Assembly: GCA_020633555.1 (NCBI GenBank)
Contig: JACKDL010000010.1
Location: forward strand, 1 to 64,000
Direction of reading: 5' to 3'
Origin: Myxococcales bacterium
GTDB lineage: Bacteria > Myxococcota_A > Bradymonadia > UBA7976 > UBA1532
DNA: 64,000 nucleotides
Positions within the stretch are counted from its first letter, which is position 1; every line of letters starts with the position of its first letter. The translations under genes and the position numbers were made by a program. A model generated the notes under the pieces. It was given only the letters and a program-made list of their open reading frames with translations. It was not told the DNA's origin and made no database searches. Positions 53,330-63,214 of this stretch are shown here, in pieces.

Positions 53330-54874
53330 ATGAGGCACGCTCTGGGCTGGCGGATGAAGGTGGCGGTGGGCCTGGCAACCGGGCTGGCCCTGGCGACCGC
53401 GGGCTGTGGCGAGGGGCTGCTCCAGGCGCCGGGCGGCGCGCCACCGATCGACCTTCGCCTGGACGGCGGCCACGACCGCGGCCCGGGAGACGGGCTGGAC
53501 GCGGCCGAGGTCGCAGAGGCGGGGGGCCCACGGGCGGACGGCGGCGCCATGGATCGCGGCGTCCGCCCCCAGCCCGACACGGCCCTCGATGACCTGGGCC
53601 GGCCCGGCGATCGAGGCCCCACCGAAGACCAGGCCCTGCCCGAGGACATGTCGCCCCCCGCGCCCGACCGCGGCCCCCCTGCAGGCGAGGCGCTCTCGGA
53701 CCGGCTGGAGGTCACTGACATCGAGGCGCCGGCCGGGGTGCAGGGCGGCGCCACGAGCTGGCGCATCTGGGGGCGGGGCAGCCTGGGCGTCGCGCCCGTG
53801 TTCACGGTGCCCCTGCCCGACTGCAGCACCCTGGTGGGCTACACCAGCCGCGCCCCCGAGGGCCTGGTGGCGTGGGCGCTGCACCTTGACGCGGCCGACC
53901 GGCTCATCGCCGCCCACCGCCTGGCCGACGGGCTCGCGCTGCGCGGCCTGGCGGCTGAGCCCGACGGCCACTTCGGCGCGCTGCTGTGGGACGACGCCGG
54001 CGACGCCATCCACGTGCGCCGCTTCTCGCCCGACGGCCAGGCCCTGTGGAGCACCGAGCTGCGCAACCCCGACAACCGCCCCGACGACTTCGACATCGGC
54101 GACAGCCGGCTGGCCTTCGGCGACGGGCGCTACGGCGCCTACTACCACGTGCACTCGAACACCGGGCACGAGGGCGACACCCTGAAGTGGGTGACCACCG
54201 AGGGCGCGGAGCGCACGGGCTGGGGCTGGGGCTGCTCGCACAGCATGAGCACCGTGCTGCGCTTCCACGGCGAGCTGGGGCAGTTCCTGCCGGTGTGCGT
54301 CACCGACTGCTTTCCGGGCACCAACGGCGACTTCGGCGCCCAGAGCCAGGGCGGCATCTACCTGAACCACCGGGGCCCGAAGGTCATCGACGTGGACGCC
54401 GGCTGCAACGGCTCGGTGGCCGGCGAGATCGGCAGCCTGGCGCCGGCCGCGGGGGGCTGGGCGCTGACGTTCAACGCCCACCAGGCGCCGCTCACCCAGG
54501 GGCAGCGCGGCTACCAGGGCAAGAACCAGGACGTGGGCTTCGTGCGCATCCAGGGCAACAACCAGGTGGGCGCGGTGGTGTGGCTGACCACCACCCCCGA
54601 GGACGAGGCCGACGTGAGCGTGGCCCGCTGGGGCGCCGCCGAGTTCGTGGTGGGCTGGACCGTGGGCGGCCAGGGCCACCGCCTGGCCCGGGTGGACGAC
54701 GCGGGCCGCATCCTGGAGGGCCCGGTGGACGTGAGCGCCACCGCCCGCTGGGGCAAGCGCGACGACCCCTTCCGGCAGCACGTGAACGGCGACGTGATCT
54801 GGGCCTGGTTCGACCGCGGGGGCGACACCGCCCTGCACATCGGCCGCGTGCGCAGCGGCGACGCCTGCCGCTGA
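53330..54874 (+). CDS. Lipoprotein with propeller-like C-terminal domain
   Basis: 514 aa with GAGGAGGCGCAG before ATG 53330; Met at 53354 is another possible start. The signal ends ATAGC and an Asp/Ala/Gly/Pro linker follows to about 120. From there strand repeats of about 40-50 residues dominate (GLAAEPDGHFGALLWDDAGDA, RRFSPDGQALWSTELRNPDN, DVGFVRIQGNNQVGAVVWLTTT, HRLARVDDAGRILEGP), consistent with a beta-propeller. Two cysteine pairs occur (CSHSM, CVTDC). Same style as the propeller lipoprotein at 8523-11267 but without NGGSHW. Function unknown. Confidence 0.82.
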   Translation: MRHALGWRMKVAVGLATGLALATAGCGEGLLQAPGGAPPIDLRLDGGHDRGPGDGLDAAEVAEAGGPRADGGAMDRGVRPQPDTALDDLGRPGDRGPTEDQALPEDMSPPAPDRGPPAGEALSDRLEVTDIEAPAGVQGGATSWRIWGRGSLGVAPVFTVPLPDCSTLVGYTSRAPEGLVAWALHLDAADRLIAAHRLADGLALRGLAAEPDGHFGALLWDDAGDAIHVRRFSPDGQALWSTELRNPDNRPDDFDIGDSRLAFGDGRYGAYYHVHSNTGHEGDTLKWVTTEGAERTGWGWGCSHSMSTVLRFHGELGQFLPVCVTDCFPGTNGDFGAQSQGGIYLNHRGPKVIDVDAGCNGSVAGEIGSLAPAAGGWALTFNAHQAPLTQGQRGYQGKNQDVGFVRIQGNNQVGAVVWLTTTPEDEADVSVARWGAAEFVVGWTVGGQGHRLARVDDAGRILEGPVDVSATARWGKRDDPFRQHVNGDVIWAWFDRGGDTALHIGRVRSGDACR

Positions 54875-54900
54875 GGGCGGGCCTCGGCGCAGGCCGGGGC

Positions 54901-57900
54901 CTACCGGGGCCCGACCGCCTTGCGCTTCAGCACCCGCAGCTCGGTGCGGACGTTGAGCGCACGGTTGGCGGCCGTCGTGTTCGGCACGAGCGGCCTGTTG
55001 TCGCCGTAGCCGAGCGCCACCAGGCGGTCGGCGGCGACCCCCGCCTGCTCCAGGGCAGCCACCAGCGCCTCTGCCCGGCTGCCGGTGAGATCCAGGTTGA
55101 AGCGGGCCTTGCCCGAGCTGTCGGTGTGGTTGGCCACCTCCACCAAGGCCAGCTCGGGGTGGGCGTTCAGGAACTCGGCCAGGCGCTTCACGGTGGGCAG
55201 CGCCTTGGTCTCGAGGGTGGCCTTGTTCGTGCGGAACTCCAGGCTCCCCTTGAAGCGCAGCCGGTCCCCGTCCAGCCAGACGGTGGCCGGCGTGGGCGAG
55301 GCGGAGGGCACCCGATCGATGGCGACCCCGCCGGGCGGCACCCGATCGGCCGCGGGCAGGGTCCAGCGCACCTTGAAGGTGCCGTTGCACGGACCGAGAC
55401 CGTCCGGCGCCTTCAGCGCCCGGGCGTTGTCGGCGATACACTGGCAGTGTGCGGCGTTGGGCTGGCCGCCCCTGCGCGGGATGACCTGCAGCGCGCCGCC
55501 GCCCACTCGATAGTCGAAGTCGCAGCGCACGTCGGGGCGCGGGCCGGGGCCACCGGCGCCAAAGCACATCTCCACGATGCCCGCCGGCACCACCAGCGCC
55601 TTCACCTGGGCGTCCACCGCCGGCGTGCAGTCCGGGCCAGGCGGGATCCACTCAGGCAGCGCCTCCGGGTCGGGACCCTGGGCGCTGCGTTGCCCGGGCG
55701 GCGCCTCGGCCACCTCGAACACCAGCTCCACCCGGCGGTTGCGGGCCCACGCCGCCTCGCTGTGGCCGGCGTCCACGGGACGATCCTCGCCATAGCTCAT
55801 CGTGGTGATCCGGGCACCGTCCACCCCGCGGTCAATCAGGGCCTTCCGCACGGCCTTCGCCAGCAGCTCGCCGATGGAGAGGTTCTTCTCTTCCGTCCCC
55901 CGCTCGTCCGTGTGGCCCTCCAGCCGCAGCCTCAGCGACGGATCCTGCGCCAGCCGCACCGCGGCCGCGTCGAGCTTGGCGGCCTGATCCTTGCGGACCG
56001 CTGAGCTGTCGTCGTCGAAGTAGACGGTCTGCGCCCCTTCGGCGCGCTCGGGCAGCCGCACGTCCACCTGCCGCTGCTCCCCGGCGGCCACGTCCAGCGC
56101 CTGCTCGAACACCTGCTCGCCGCCCTCGTGGACGGTGAGCGTGTGCCGCCCCGGCGCGATGTCCCCGGCAAACCGCACGCCCCGGGCCAGCTCGGTGCCG
56201 TCCAGGCGGATGCTGGGGGCCGCGCCCAGCGGGGGGTTGATGACGGTGATCTCCAGGCGGGCCAGGCCCTTGCCGGCCGCCGCATCCTCGGCGCGCCCGC
56301 GCAATACGGCGGTGGGCGCCGACCGCCCCGACCAGACCTCGGCGAAGGGTCGCACCCGCGGCCCGATGGCTGCGGCGAGTTGGTCGAAATCGCCGGCCAC
56401 GCAGGTCGGGGCGTTGAAGGTGCCGTCGCAACTCCGGGGCTGCACCACCACGGCCTGCACCCGGTCGCGGCGACCCGGCTGGCGAAGGAATCGATCCCAG
56501 TCGAGCAGGGGCACGCCGGACTCCGTGGCCCGCTCGACCCAAGGCCAGTGCCGCAGCACCACCACGTCGGCCGCCCCCCAGCGCAGGATCCGCCGCGCCA
56601 GGCGCCGGGCCGCCGGATCGGTGGGCTCGGCGCTGATGGCCACCAACATCTGGTCGGGCCAGCGGGCGTCGTCGGGGGCCGCCGCGGGCGCGCCGTCGAG
56701 GCAGCGCCACACCGCCCCGTTGTCGCCGAAGGGCTCGGCGCAGGGCCCGCGCCGACCGCTCCAGTCCACCACCAGCCGCTCGCTGCGCCCCACCTTCGTC
56801 ACCTGGCCGTGGCCCTGCCGCAGCCCCACCGCCCAGCCGCCGTCGGCCTGCACCAGGGCCGCCCCCGCGGGCCGCGCACTGATTTCCCGTGGCGCCAGAT
56901 CCGGCGCCGTCAGCCACTGCGCGACCCCCAGCGACAGGCCCAGCGCCACCAGCGCGGCGCTCAGCCCCAGGCCGAACCACTGCCGCCCCGGGCGCACCGG
57001 CCGAAGGCCCCCTGGCACCCCCGCCAGGCCCAGCGCGCTCAGCCGCACGCGGGCCTCGGCGCCCAGCGCCGCCCAGACCCAGGGCAGGCGCGCGGTGGTC
57101 TCGGGCGCGTCAGGCTGGCCGTCCCGCGGGGTCAAGTGGCGCAGCGCCTCGCGCACCCGATCGCCCTGCGCGGGGTCCTGCGCCAGGTCCCACGAGGCCC
57201 GCTCGGGGTCATGCCACAAAGTCAGCAGGGCCCGGTCCACGGCGCGGGCGCGGGCCGTGCGGCCGTCGTCGGCGCTGGGCGCCGCGTGGTGGGCCAACCA
57301 GAACGCCAGCACCTCGCCCAGCTCGGGCTGTTGGCCCAGCCAGGTCAACCAGCGAGCCCGCAGCGGCGCGGGCCAGGTGACCCGGGGCCCCACCGTCTGG
57401 GCGTCGGCCAGCACACCGTCCAGCAGGGCCCGCGGCGTGGGGTAGCCCAGCCGGGCGCCCAGGCTGAGCAGCGTGGCCTCGTCCACCGGCGTGGGCGACA
57501 GCGCCGCCGCCGCCCGCCACACCGTCAGATCCACGCCCGCCTTGCGGGGCGACACCCCCCGGCCGATCCAGCCGGCCACGCGGTCGGGCGTGAGGATCAC
57601 CGCGCCGCTGCTGCGGGCGTGGGCCTTCAGGTCGCCCCCCCCTTGCGCTGCGCCGCCGCACTGCACGATGGCCAGGCGAGGCCACGCGCGCAGGGCCCGC
57701 ACCGCCCGCCGCCGCTCGGTGTCGTCATCCACGTGGCTCAGGCCATGCCCGTCGGTGAACCACACCACGATGGCCCCATCGGGCGGGGTGTCCAGACCGT
57801 CGCTGGGCAGCTCGGTCTGGTCGTGGTCCGCCAGGGTCACCCGCTCCGGGCTGCCAAAGGTCCAGGCCAGCCGGGCGTCCAGGTTCGCGCGGCGAAGATC

Positions 57901-58815
57901 CGCGTGGACCTGCTGCGCCACCTCGTGGGCCTGCGGATCCGCCAGGCCGTCCACCCACAGCCACACGGTGCGGGGCTGGCGCCGGCGGCGGTAGCGCACC
58001 ACCGGCCGCAGGGCCGCGCGGGCCGTGGCCCTGATGCTGCCCCGCAGATCCAGCCGCGCGCTGGGGTCCTCGGTCTCGAAGTGGTCCACCCCCCACACCA
58101 TGGCGCGGCGATCACCGGGATCGGTCCAGCTCGCCAGCGCCGGCGTCACCTCGGGCCGCGGCGGCGGCGCCGGCGGCTCGCCGCCAGCCGGGGGCAGCGC
58201 CTGGGGGAACACCTGCCAGCGACGGGCCTGCGGGCCCACGGCCAGCAGCCCCAACAGCCCGATCCCAAAGAGGAACCACGGCGACCAGTCCACCTCCTGG
58301 GCGGGCTCGGTCCACACCCTGGGCACGGCGTAGCTGCCCGTGGGCGTGGGCACGGCGCCGTCCACCCCCAGGTCCTGCGCCACGGGCGGTGGGGGGTCCA
58401 CGACCGGCGGGGGTGGATCCTCGTGGGGGATCGCCAGCAGCACGACGCCCACCAGCGCCAACGCCGCCAGCAGTCCGCCCAGCACCTTGTCCCAGGGCAG
58501 CCGCTGTCCGGGTGGCGCCTCACGCCGCGGGGGCGCCCCGCCGGGCACGGCCGCCACCTCCAGCACCGGCGCCGACGGCGGCGTGGTGTCGGCCACCGTG
58601 GGCAGCCAGCCGTCCAGCGCGTCCTCCACATCGGCCCGGTGCGCGGGATCCGCCAGCACCACGGCCTGCACCAGCCGACGGGCGCGCTCGCCCGACACGG
58701 GCCCCGCCCGGCCGAACACTTCGCCCAGCCGCAGCTCGTGGCGTACGTCCACGGGCACGCCAGCGGCGCGCAGGTCGCGGCAAAGCGCGGCCAGATCCTG
58801 GGGGCTGGGCTTCAA
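54901..58815 (-). CDS. Degenerate vWA-type protein with membrane helices and two OmpA-like domains
   Basis: 1304 aa from TTG 58815, 15 nt after the MoxR stop; no good ATG exists nearby. The N-terminus (LAALCRDLRAAGVPVDVRHE) resembles the helical start of CoxE-type vWA partners of MoxR ATPases. Two membrane helices at about 105-127 and 175-195. About 280-400 is a vWA-like alpha/beta fold whose MIDAS is lost (TVWLWVDGLADP in place of DxSxS). A third helix lies near 611-633. A PEGA-like strand region (SIRLDGTELARGVRFAGDIA) precedes OmpA domain 1 (about 930-1040, LEGHTDERGTEEKN) and OmpA domain 2 (about 1190-1300, NHTDSSGKARFN). OmpA domains normally grip peptidoglycan. Confidence 0.85.
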   Translation of the reverse strand: MKPSPQDLAALCRDLRAAGVPVDVRHELRLGEVFGRAGPVSGERARRLVQAVVLADPAHRADVEDALDGWLPTVADTTPPSAPVLEVAAVPGGAPPRREAPPGQRLPWDKVLGGLLAALALVGVVLLAIPHEDPPPPVVDPPPPVAQDLGVDGAVPTPTGSYAVPRVWTEPAQEVDWSPWFLFGIGLLGLLAVGPQARRWQVFPQALPPAGGEPPAPPPRPEVTPALASWTDPGDRRAMVWGVDHFETEDPSARLDLRGSIRATARAALRPVVRYRRRRQPRTVWLWVDGLADPQAHEVAQQVHADLRRANLDARLAWTFGSPERVTLADHDQTELPSDGLDTPPDGAIVVWFTDGHGLSHVDDDTERRRAVRALRAWPRLAIVQCGGAAQGGGDLKAHARSSGAVILTPDRVAGWIGRGVSPRKAGVDLTVWRAAAALSPTPVDEATLLSLGARLGYPTPRALLDGVLADAQTVGPRVTWPAPLRARWLTWLGQQPELGEVLAFWLAHHAAPSADDGRTARARAVDRALLTLWHDPERASWDLAQDPAQGDRVREALRHLTPRDGQPDAPETTARLPWVWAALGAEARVRLSALGLAGVPGGLRPVRPGRQWFGLGLSAALVALGLSLGVAQWLTAPDLAPREISARPAGAALVQADGGWAVGLRQGHGQVTKVGRSERLVVDWSGRRGPCAEPFGDNGAVWRCLDGAPAAAPDDARWPDQMLVAISAEPTDPAARRLARRILRWGAADVVVLRHWPWVERATESGVPLLDWDRFLRQPGRRDRVQAVVVQPRSCDGTFNAPTCVAGDFDQLAAAIGPRVRPFAEVWSGRSAPTAVLRGRAEDAAAGKGLARLEITVINPPLGAAPSIRLDGTELARGVRFAGDIAPGRHTLTVHEGGEQVFEQALDVAAGEQRQVDVRLPERAEGAQTVYFDDDSSAVRKDQAAKLDAAAVRLAQDPSLRLRLEGHTDERGTEEKNLSIGELLAKAVRKALIDRGVDGARITTMSYGEDRPVDAGHSEAAWARNRRVELVFEVAEAPPGQRSAQGPDPEALPEWIPPGPDCTPAVDAQVKALVVPAGIVEMCFGAGGPGPRPDVRCDFDYRVGGGALQVIPRRGGQPNAAHCQCIADNARALKAPDGLGPCNGTFKVRWTLPAADRVPPGGVAIDRVPSASPTPATVWLDGDRLRFKGSLEFRTNKATLETKALPTVKRLAEFLNAHPELALVEVANHTDSSGKARFNLDLTGSRAEALVAALEQAGVAADRLVALGYGDNRPLVPNTTAANRALNVRTELRVLKRKAVGPR

Positions 58816-58830
58816 AGGCCGGGTCCGCCG

Positions 58831-59766
58831 TCAGCCCGTCAGCAGGTCGAGGTCGTCGGGGTCCTTCACCAGCACCCCCAGCATGGGCAGCCGCCCCGGC
58901 GCCACGTCCAGCCGGTCGGCGCCCACCTTGCGGCGGTCCAGCACGGTCAGCCAGCGCAGGGCCTCGCTGGTGCTGGGCTTCTTGTTCAGGTCGTCGCGGC
59001 GGCGCAGCTCGTTGACCTTCGCCAGCCCCGCCTCGATGGCGTCGTCGTCCAGGCCCGGGAAGTCGGTGGCCCGGTGGCGCTCCACGGCCTTGCGCAGCAG
59101 GTCCTCGGTGAGCTGGATGTGGTGAAACACGCAGCGGCGCAGGAACGGCCCCGGCAGCGCCCGCTCGCCGTTGCTGGTGATGATCACCAGCGGCGGCGGC
59201 TGATCGGCCGGCTTGCGTACCCGGTAGGTGTCCTCGCCCGGCGCCGCGTACTCGGGCACCTCGAAGGCGTGCTGGTCCAGCACATCCAGCAGGTCGTTGG
59301 GGAAGTCCCGCGGCGCCTTGTCGATCTCGTCGATGAGCACCACGCTGGTGGCCCCGTGGTCGTAGGCCCGCCACAGGGGCCCGCGCTTCACATGCTCGCG
59401 CCGCGCGGCCGCCCCGCGCTCGTCGCGGAAGTACGCCACGTCGTCGAAGCGGTACACCAGGTCCTGGGCCTCGCTGGTGCTGCGCACCACGAACTTGAAG
59501 ACGCTCTCGGCGGGATCCAGCCCGAAGTGCCAGGCCACGAAGTAGGCCGCCTGGGTCTTGCCCGTGCCCGGCTCGCCGGTGATCAGCAGGGGCGTGCCCA
59601 AGGCCAGCGCCACCTCCACCGCGTCCAGCAGATCGTCACTGGGGTGGTAGTGGGCGGCGGCCACCCCGTGATCGCTCAGGGTGGCCGGCGGCGCGGGCCG
59701 GGCGGCCAGCTTCGCGGGGCCCGCCGGCTGGCGGGCGCGGATCTTCGCGCGGTCGAACAGGTCCAT
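58831..59766 (-). CDS. MoxR-family AAA+ ATPase
   Basis: 311 aa. Walker A GEPGTGKTQ (about 64-72), Walker B VVLIDEID (about 139-146), sensor and arginine-finger region ITSNGERALPGPFLRRC, and the small lid domain. MoxR proteins remodel vWA-domain partners using ATP. Its ATG overlaps the upstream TIR-protein stop as TGATG, and the vWA/OmpA gene follows, matching the usual MoxR-vWA pairing. Three-component MoxR-vWA conflict systems have been described from comparative genomics. Confidence 0.92.
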   Translation of the reverse strand: MDLFDRAKIRARQPAGPAKLAARPAPPATLSDHGVAAAHYHPSDDLLDAVEVALALGTPLLITGEPGTGKTQAAYFVAWHFGLDPAESVFKFVVRSTSEAQDLVYRFDDVAYFRDERGAAARREHVKRGPLWRAYDHGATSVVLIDEIDKAPRDFPNDLLDVLDQHAFEVPEYAAPGEDTYRVRKPADQPPPLVIITSNGERALPGPFLRRCVFHHIQLTEDLLRKAVERHRATDFPGLDDDAIEAGLAKVNELRRRDDLNKKPSTSEALRWLTVLDRRKVGADRLDVAPGRLPMLGVLVKDPDDLDLLTG

Positions 59767-61910
59767 CAGCGGCTTCGCCTCCGGGGCTTGGGGGCCGAGT
59801 CGGGGGGGTCCAGGCGGTCCAGGAGCTCCAGCCAGCCCTGCCGGCGCCCTTCTTCGATGCGCTCCACCAGCAGCCGGTAGTTGCCGCCGGTGACGTCGAA
59901 CAGCACCCGCGCCGCGCGGGCGGCCTGCCCGCGGTCCAGGGTGGGCTCGTTCTCGGCCTCGCTGAAGTAGTCCCGCAGCTCGGTCAGGGTCACGTGGGCC
60001 AGCGGCGGCAGGCCGTACAGGCCGAACTGCTCGTGCAGATCGGGCGCGAAACCGTCGACGGTCTCGGGCACGCCCTCCAGCCACTCGGCGTTGGCGCTCA
60101 GCACGCCCAGGGTGCACAGCACCGACAGGTCGCCGGGCACCACCGGGGCCAGCCGGCGCACGTGGCTCAGCCAGCCCTGAATGTGCTCGTCCTCCACCTG
60201 CACGCCCTGATCGTCCATGAGGCCGTAGTCCAGCCACAGCACGGGCGCGCGGCCGCCCGCCGCCGGGGGCGCCTTGCCCCGCAGCGCAGCGCCGTCCACC
60301 GCGGCCGCCCCCAGCGCGTCGCGAAGGGCCACCTCCAGCGCGGCGCGGAAGTCGTCGCAGGCTGCCCGCCAGGCCGGGCCGCCCTGCTCCGCGTCGGGGT
60401 AGCCCTCGAAGGCCGGCCGAACCGGGCACGCCACCGCCACGCGCCGAAGCAGGAACTCGCGCTTGCCCCGCTGCTTCAGGTGGGTCTCGAGCAGCTCGCT
60501 CAGGGCGTCCAGCCGGTGATCGGGCTCTCCGCAGAACACCAACCCCGCCACCCGGCGCGCCCGGCTGGCGATCAGGTGGGCCACCCGCTCATACACCGCC
60601 GATCGCCAGCGAAAGCGATCCAGCCGGCGGTGGCTGGGCACGCCCTGAGGCCCCGCCTGCACCCGATCGGCCTGCCAGGCGTCGAAGCGCGTGAAGGCGC
60701 TGAGCCCGGCGTGGCTGGCCACGGCCACGGGGTGCGCCCCGTCGGTCAGCACCGCCCGCCAGAACCCCCGCGCCACCGCCAGCCGCTCGTCGGCGGGCAG
60801 GTGGGCGTCGCCCAGGGCCAGCGGCGCCGCCCGCGCCTCCAGCGGATCGCTGCCCGTCAGGTAGATCACGGTGGGGCAGTGGGCGGCCAGCAGCGGCTGC
60901 AGGGGCGCCACCACGTCCACCAGGTGCACCGCCTGGGGCCGCGCCGCCCGCCAGGCCGCCGCGAGCTGGCCTGGATCCGTCACCACAGTCAGCGGCCCGT
61001 CGGGGTCGTCGTACACGGGCAGCCGGGCGGCCAGCGCGTCGCGCAGGTGGCGGCCGTACCCCGCCAGATCGGGCGGCACACACACCAGCAGCCGCGCCGG
61101 CGAGCTCAGCGGCGCCGCCCCCTCCCCCGCGATGGCCTGCACGACCTCGACGGTCCACGGCCGCGGCGCCCACACCAGCGGCGTGCCCTGCCAGCTCAGC
61201 CGGTGCCAGGGGGCCCGCGCCAGATCGGGATCCTCGGTCCACACGCGCAGGCGCACGGGGTGCCGGTCGGGGGGCACCTCGCCGGTGGCCTCGGTGAGCC
61301 GCTGGAACACCGAATGGCGGGTGGGCGCGTCGGGGAACAGCAGGTTGAACAACCCGGGGCCGTCCGTTGGGGCCACGAAGCCGGGCAGCGTCGCCCGGGC
61401 GCTCAGGTTCAGGCTGAAACGACTGGCGTACGTGATCTGCACCTGCCCGCCGTCGGGCACCAGGCGCACGGTCAGCTCCAGCGGGCGGTCGTCCAGCAGG
61501 CGCCGGCGCTCCCGCAGGGCCACCGCGTTGCGGGCGGCGTCCCGCAGCTTCTCGGGCCAGCCGGGCTCGTCCAGGCTCACCCAGGTGCGGGCCCGCAGGA
61601 ATGCGGGCAGATCCTCGGCCCCCAGCTTCGCCCCCGGCAGCAGCACCGGCACCACCGGCCGCTGGTTGCGCATGGCCGTGGCCAGGATGGCGCTGAGCTC
61701 ATGGGCCTGCACCGGGCCCATGGGGTGCCGCCCGAAGCACACGGCGTAGCCGGTGCAGGCGTCGATGGCCTGGTTGATGCACCCGACCCAGTCGTAGCCC
61801 CCGGCGAGCTGCGCCTCGTCGTACCAGACGGGCACCCCCCGCAGCTTGAGCTGCTCGACGATGTCGCGCACCACCGGCTTGTCCAGGCTGTTGTGGGCCA
61901 GGAAGAGCAT
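59766..61910 (-). CDS. TIR-domain protein with degenerate CHAT-like middle and STAND-like C-terminus
   Basis: 714 aa from ATG 61910. Residues 1-140 are a TIR domain: MLFLAHNSLDKPVVRDIVEQ, GVPVWYDEAQLAGG and the conserved Glu in AHELSAIL (about 70) that is catalytic in TIR NADases. The middle (about 200-420) reads like a CHAT/caspase fold (APWHRLSWQGTPLVWAPRPW, LLVCVPPDLAGYG, AVHLVDVVAPL), but the usual catalytic HG and Cys motifs are missing. The last 170 residues (VLWLDYGLMDDQGVQVEDEH ... FDVTGGNYRLLVERIEEG) look like an inactive-STAND signalling domain. Likely the effector/sensor of the cassette; its stop overlaps the MoxR start. Confidence 0.83.
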   Translation of the reverse strand: MLFLAHNSLDKPVVRDIVEQLKLRGVPVWYDEAQLAGGYDWVGCINQAIDACTGYAVCFGRHPMGPVQAHELSAILATAMRNQRPVVPVLLPGAKLGAEDLPAFLRARTWVSLDEPGWPEKLRDAARNAVALRERRRLLDDRPLELTVRLVPDGGQVQITYASRFSLNLSARATLPGFVAPTDGPGLFNLLFPDAPTRHSVFQRLTEATGEVPPDRHPVRLRVWTEDPDLARAPWHRLSWQGTPLVWAPRPWTVEVVQAIAGEGAAPLSSPARLLVCVPPDLAGYGRHLRDALAARLPVYDDPDGPLTVVTDPGQLAAAWRAARPQAVHLVDVVAPLQPLLAAHCPTVIYLTGSDPLEARAAPLALGDAHLPADERLAVARGFWRAVLTDGAHPVAVASHAGLSAFTRFDAWQADRVQAGPQGVPSHRRLDRFRWRSAVYERVAHLIASRARRVAGLVFCGEPDHRLDALSELLETHLKQRGKREFLLRRVAVACPVRPAFEGYPDAEQGGPAWRAACDDFRAALEVALRDALGAAAVDGAALRGKAPPAAGGRAPVLWLDYGLMDDQGVQVEDEHIQGWLSHVRRLAPVVPGDLSVLCTLGVLSANAEWLEGVPETVDGFAPDLHEQFGLYGLPPLAHVTLTELRDYFSEAENEPTLDRGQAARAARVLFDVTGGNYRLLVERIEEGRRQGWLELLDRLDPPDSAPKPRRRSR

Positions 61911-61942
61911 GCCTGGATGGTGGCACAGTCCCGGGCGGTGGG

Positions 61943-63034
61943 CTACCGCACCAGCCAGAGGGCCACGAGCACCAGCACGCCGCCCACGGCCAGGCCCCAG
62001 ACCCAACCGGGCGGGCCGCTGGTGCCCAGCACCACCTCGCTGTCGTCGGTGGGCCGCGCGGCGGCGGGGAGCTGCCCCAGATCGGCGGGCGGCTTCGTCT
62101 TCGGGCCCAGCCGGTCGAGGATGTCGTCCACCACCGCCAGCGCCTCGGCGGCGCTCTTGGGCCGCCCGTCGCGGTCCTTGCACAGCAGCCGGGCCACCAG
62201 GGCCTGGGTGGCCCCGTCCACCTGGATGCCCGGCACGCTGTTCAGCAGGGGCGCCTGCTCGTGGGCCTGCGCCAGGTACAGCCCCTTGGCGTCGGCGGCG
62301 TCGAAGGGCGTGTGCCCGGTGAGCATCTCGTAGACGATCACCCCCAGCGAGTACAGGTCGCTGCGGCCGTCCACGGGCCGCGCGAAGGCCTGCTCGGGGC
62401 TGATGTAGGCGGGCGAGCCCAGGCGCATGCCGGGGATGGTCTCGATGGTCTGCAGCCCGAAGCTGTGCTTCACGGGGGCCACCGGCGCGGGCGGCGTGCT
62501 CTCGCTGCGCTCCAGCGGGTTGAAGCGCGCGATGCCGAAGTCGGCCACCCGCACCATGGCGTGCTCGCCCGCCACATGATCGAACAGCACGTTGCTGGGC
62601 TTCAGGTCGCGGTGCACCAGGCCGTGGCTGTGGGCCTCGATCAGCGCGCCCAGGATCTGCCGGGTGATGCGCAGGGCCACCACCTCGGGCAGGCGGCCCC
62701 GCTCGATGGCGTCCTCGAGCGTGCCCCCCGCCAGGTATTCCATGGCGATGTAGAGCTGGCCGCCGGGCAGGTGGCCGAAGTCCACCAGCCGCACGGTGTG
62801 CGGGTGCCGCAGCCCCCCCAGGATGCGCGCCTCGTTGATGAACCGCGCCATCTTGCGGCGGTCGGCCACCAGCTCGGGCAGCAGCACCTTCAGCGCCACC
62901 AGCCGCCCCACCGGCTCCTGGCGGGCCAGGTACACCGTGCCCATGCCCCCCTCGCCGATCTGGCGCTCCACGATGAAGCGGTCGGCGATGGTCTGGCCGA
63001 TGAGGGGATCGGGCGAGGCGGGCGGGTCGAACAC
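61943..63034 (-). CDS. Ser/Thr protein kinase, C-terminal membrane anchor
   Basis: 363 aa from GTG 63034, chosen for the GGAGCCCCC just before it; ATG 63124 would add 30 residues with no ribosome site. The kinase domain (about 12-285) is complete: glycine loop GEGGMGTV, ALKVL with the catalytic Lys, HRDLKPSN, DFGIA and SPAYISPEQ. A single membrane helix (VWGLAVGGVLVLVALWLV) at the very C-terminus leaves no extracellular sensor, so it is an inward-facing tail-anchored kinase. It is first in the operon, 32 nt before the TIR gene, and probably phosphorylates one of the other three proteins. Confidence 0.92.
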   Translation of the reverse strand: MFDPPASPDPLIGQTIADRFIVERQIGEGGMGTVYLARQEPVGRLVALKVLLPELVADRRKMARFINEARILGGLRHPHTVRLVDFGHLPGGQLYIAMEYLAGGTLEDAIERGRLPEVVALRITRQILGALIEAHSHGLVHRDLKPSNVLFDHVAGEHAMVRVADFGIARFNPLERSESTPPAPVAPVKHSFGLQTIETIPGMRLGSPAYISPEQAFARPVDGRSDLYSLGVIVYEMLTGHTPFDAADAKGLYLAQAHEQAPLLNSVPGIQVDGATQALVARLLCKDRDGRPKSAAEALAVVDDILDRLGPKTKPPADLGQLPAAARPTDDSEVVLGTSGPPGWVWGLAVGGVLVLVALWLVR

Positions 63035-63214
63035 GGGGGCTCCGGGGCGCGGGCGACGCCCCGATATCGGCCACCCGAGCCGCGGAATCAAGCCCGGAGT
63101 CTCGCCCCGGTCGCCGCCCGTCATCGTTTGGTCAAAGCCCCTGCGAACGCTGGGTTCGCGCGCGCCCAGGTCCTAGGGTGGGCCCATCCTCAAGCCCGCG
63201 CCCGGAGCCGCCCC

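Noticed and set aside
54901..58815. Flagellar/MotB-type stator assignment because of the OmpA domains
   Set aside because: The rest of the protein has a vWA-like fold and sits after a MoxR gene; there is no MotA partner.
63035..63124. Upstream ATG start (63124) for the operon kinase
   Set aside because: No ribosome site; the added 30 residues are Pro/Arg/Gly-rich. GTG 63034 has GGAG. Not excluded, only less likely.
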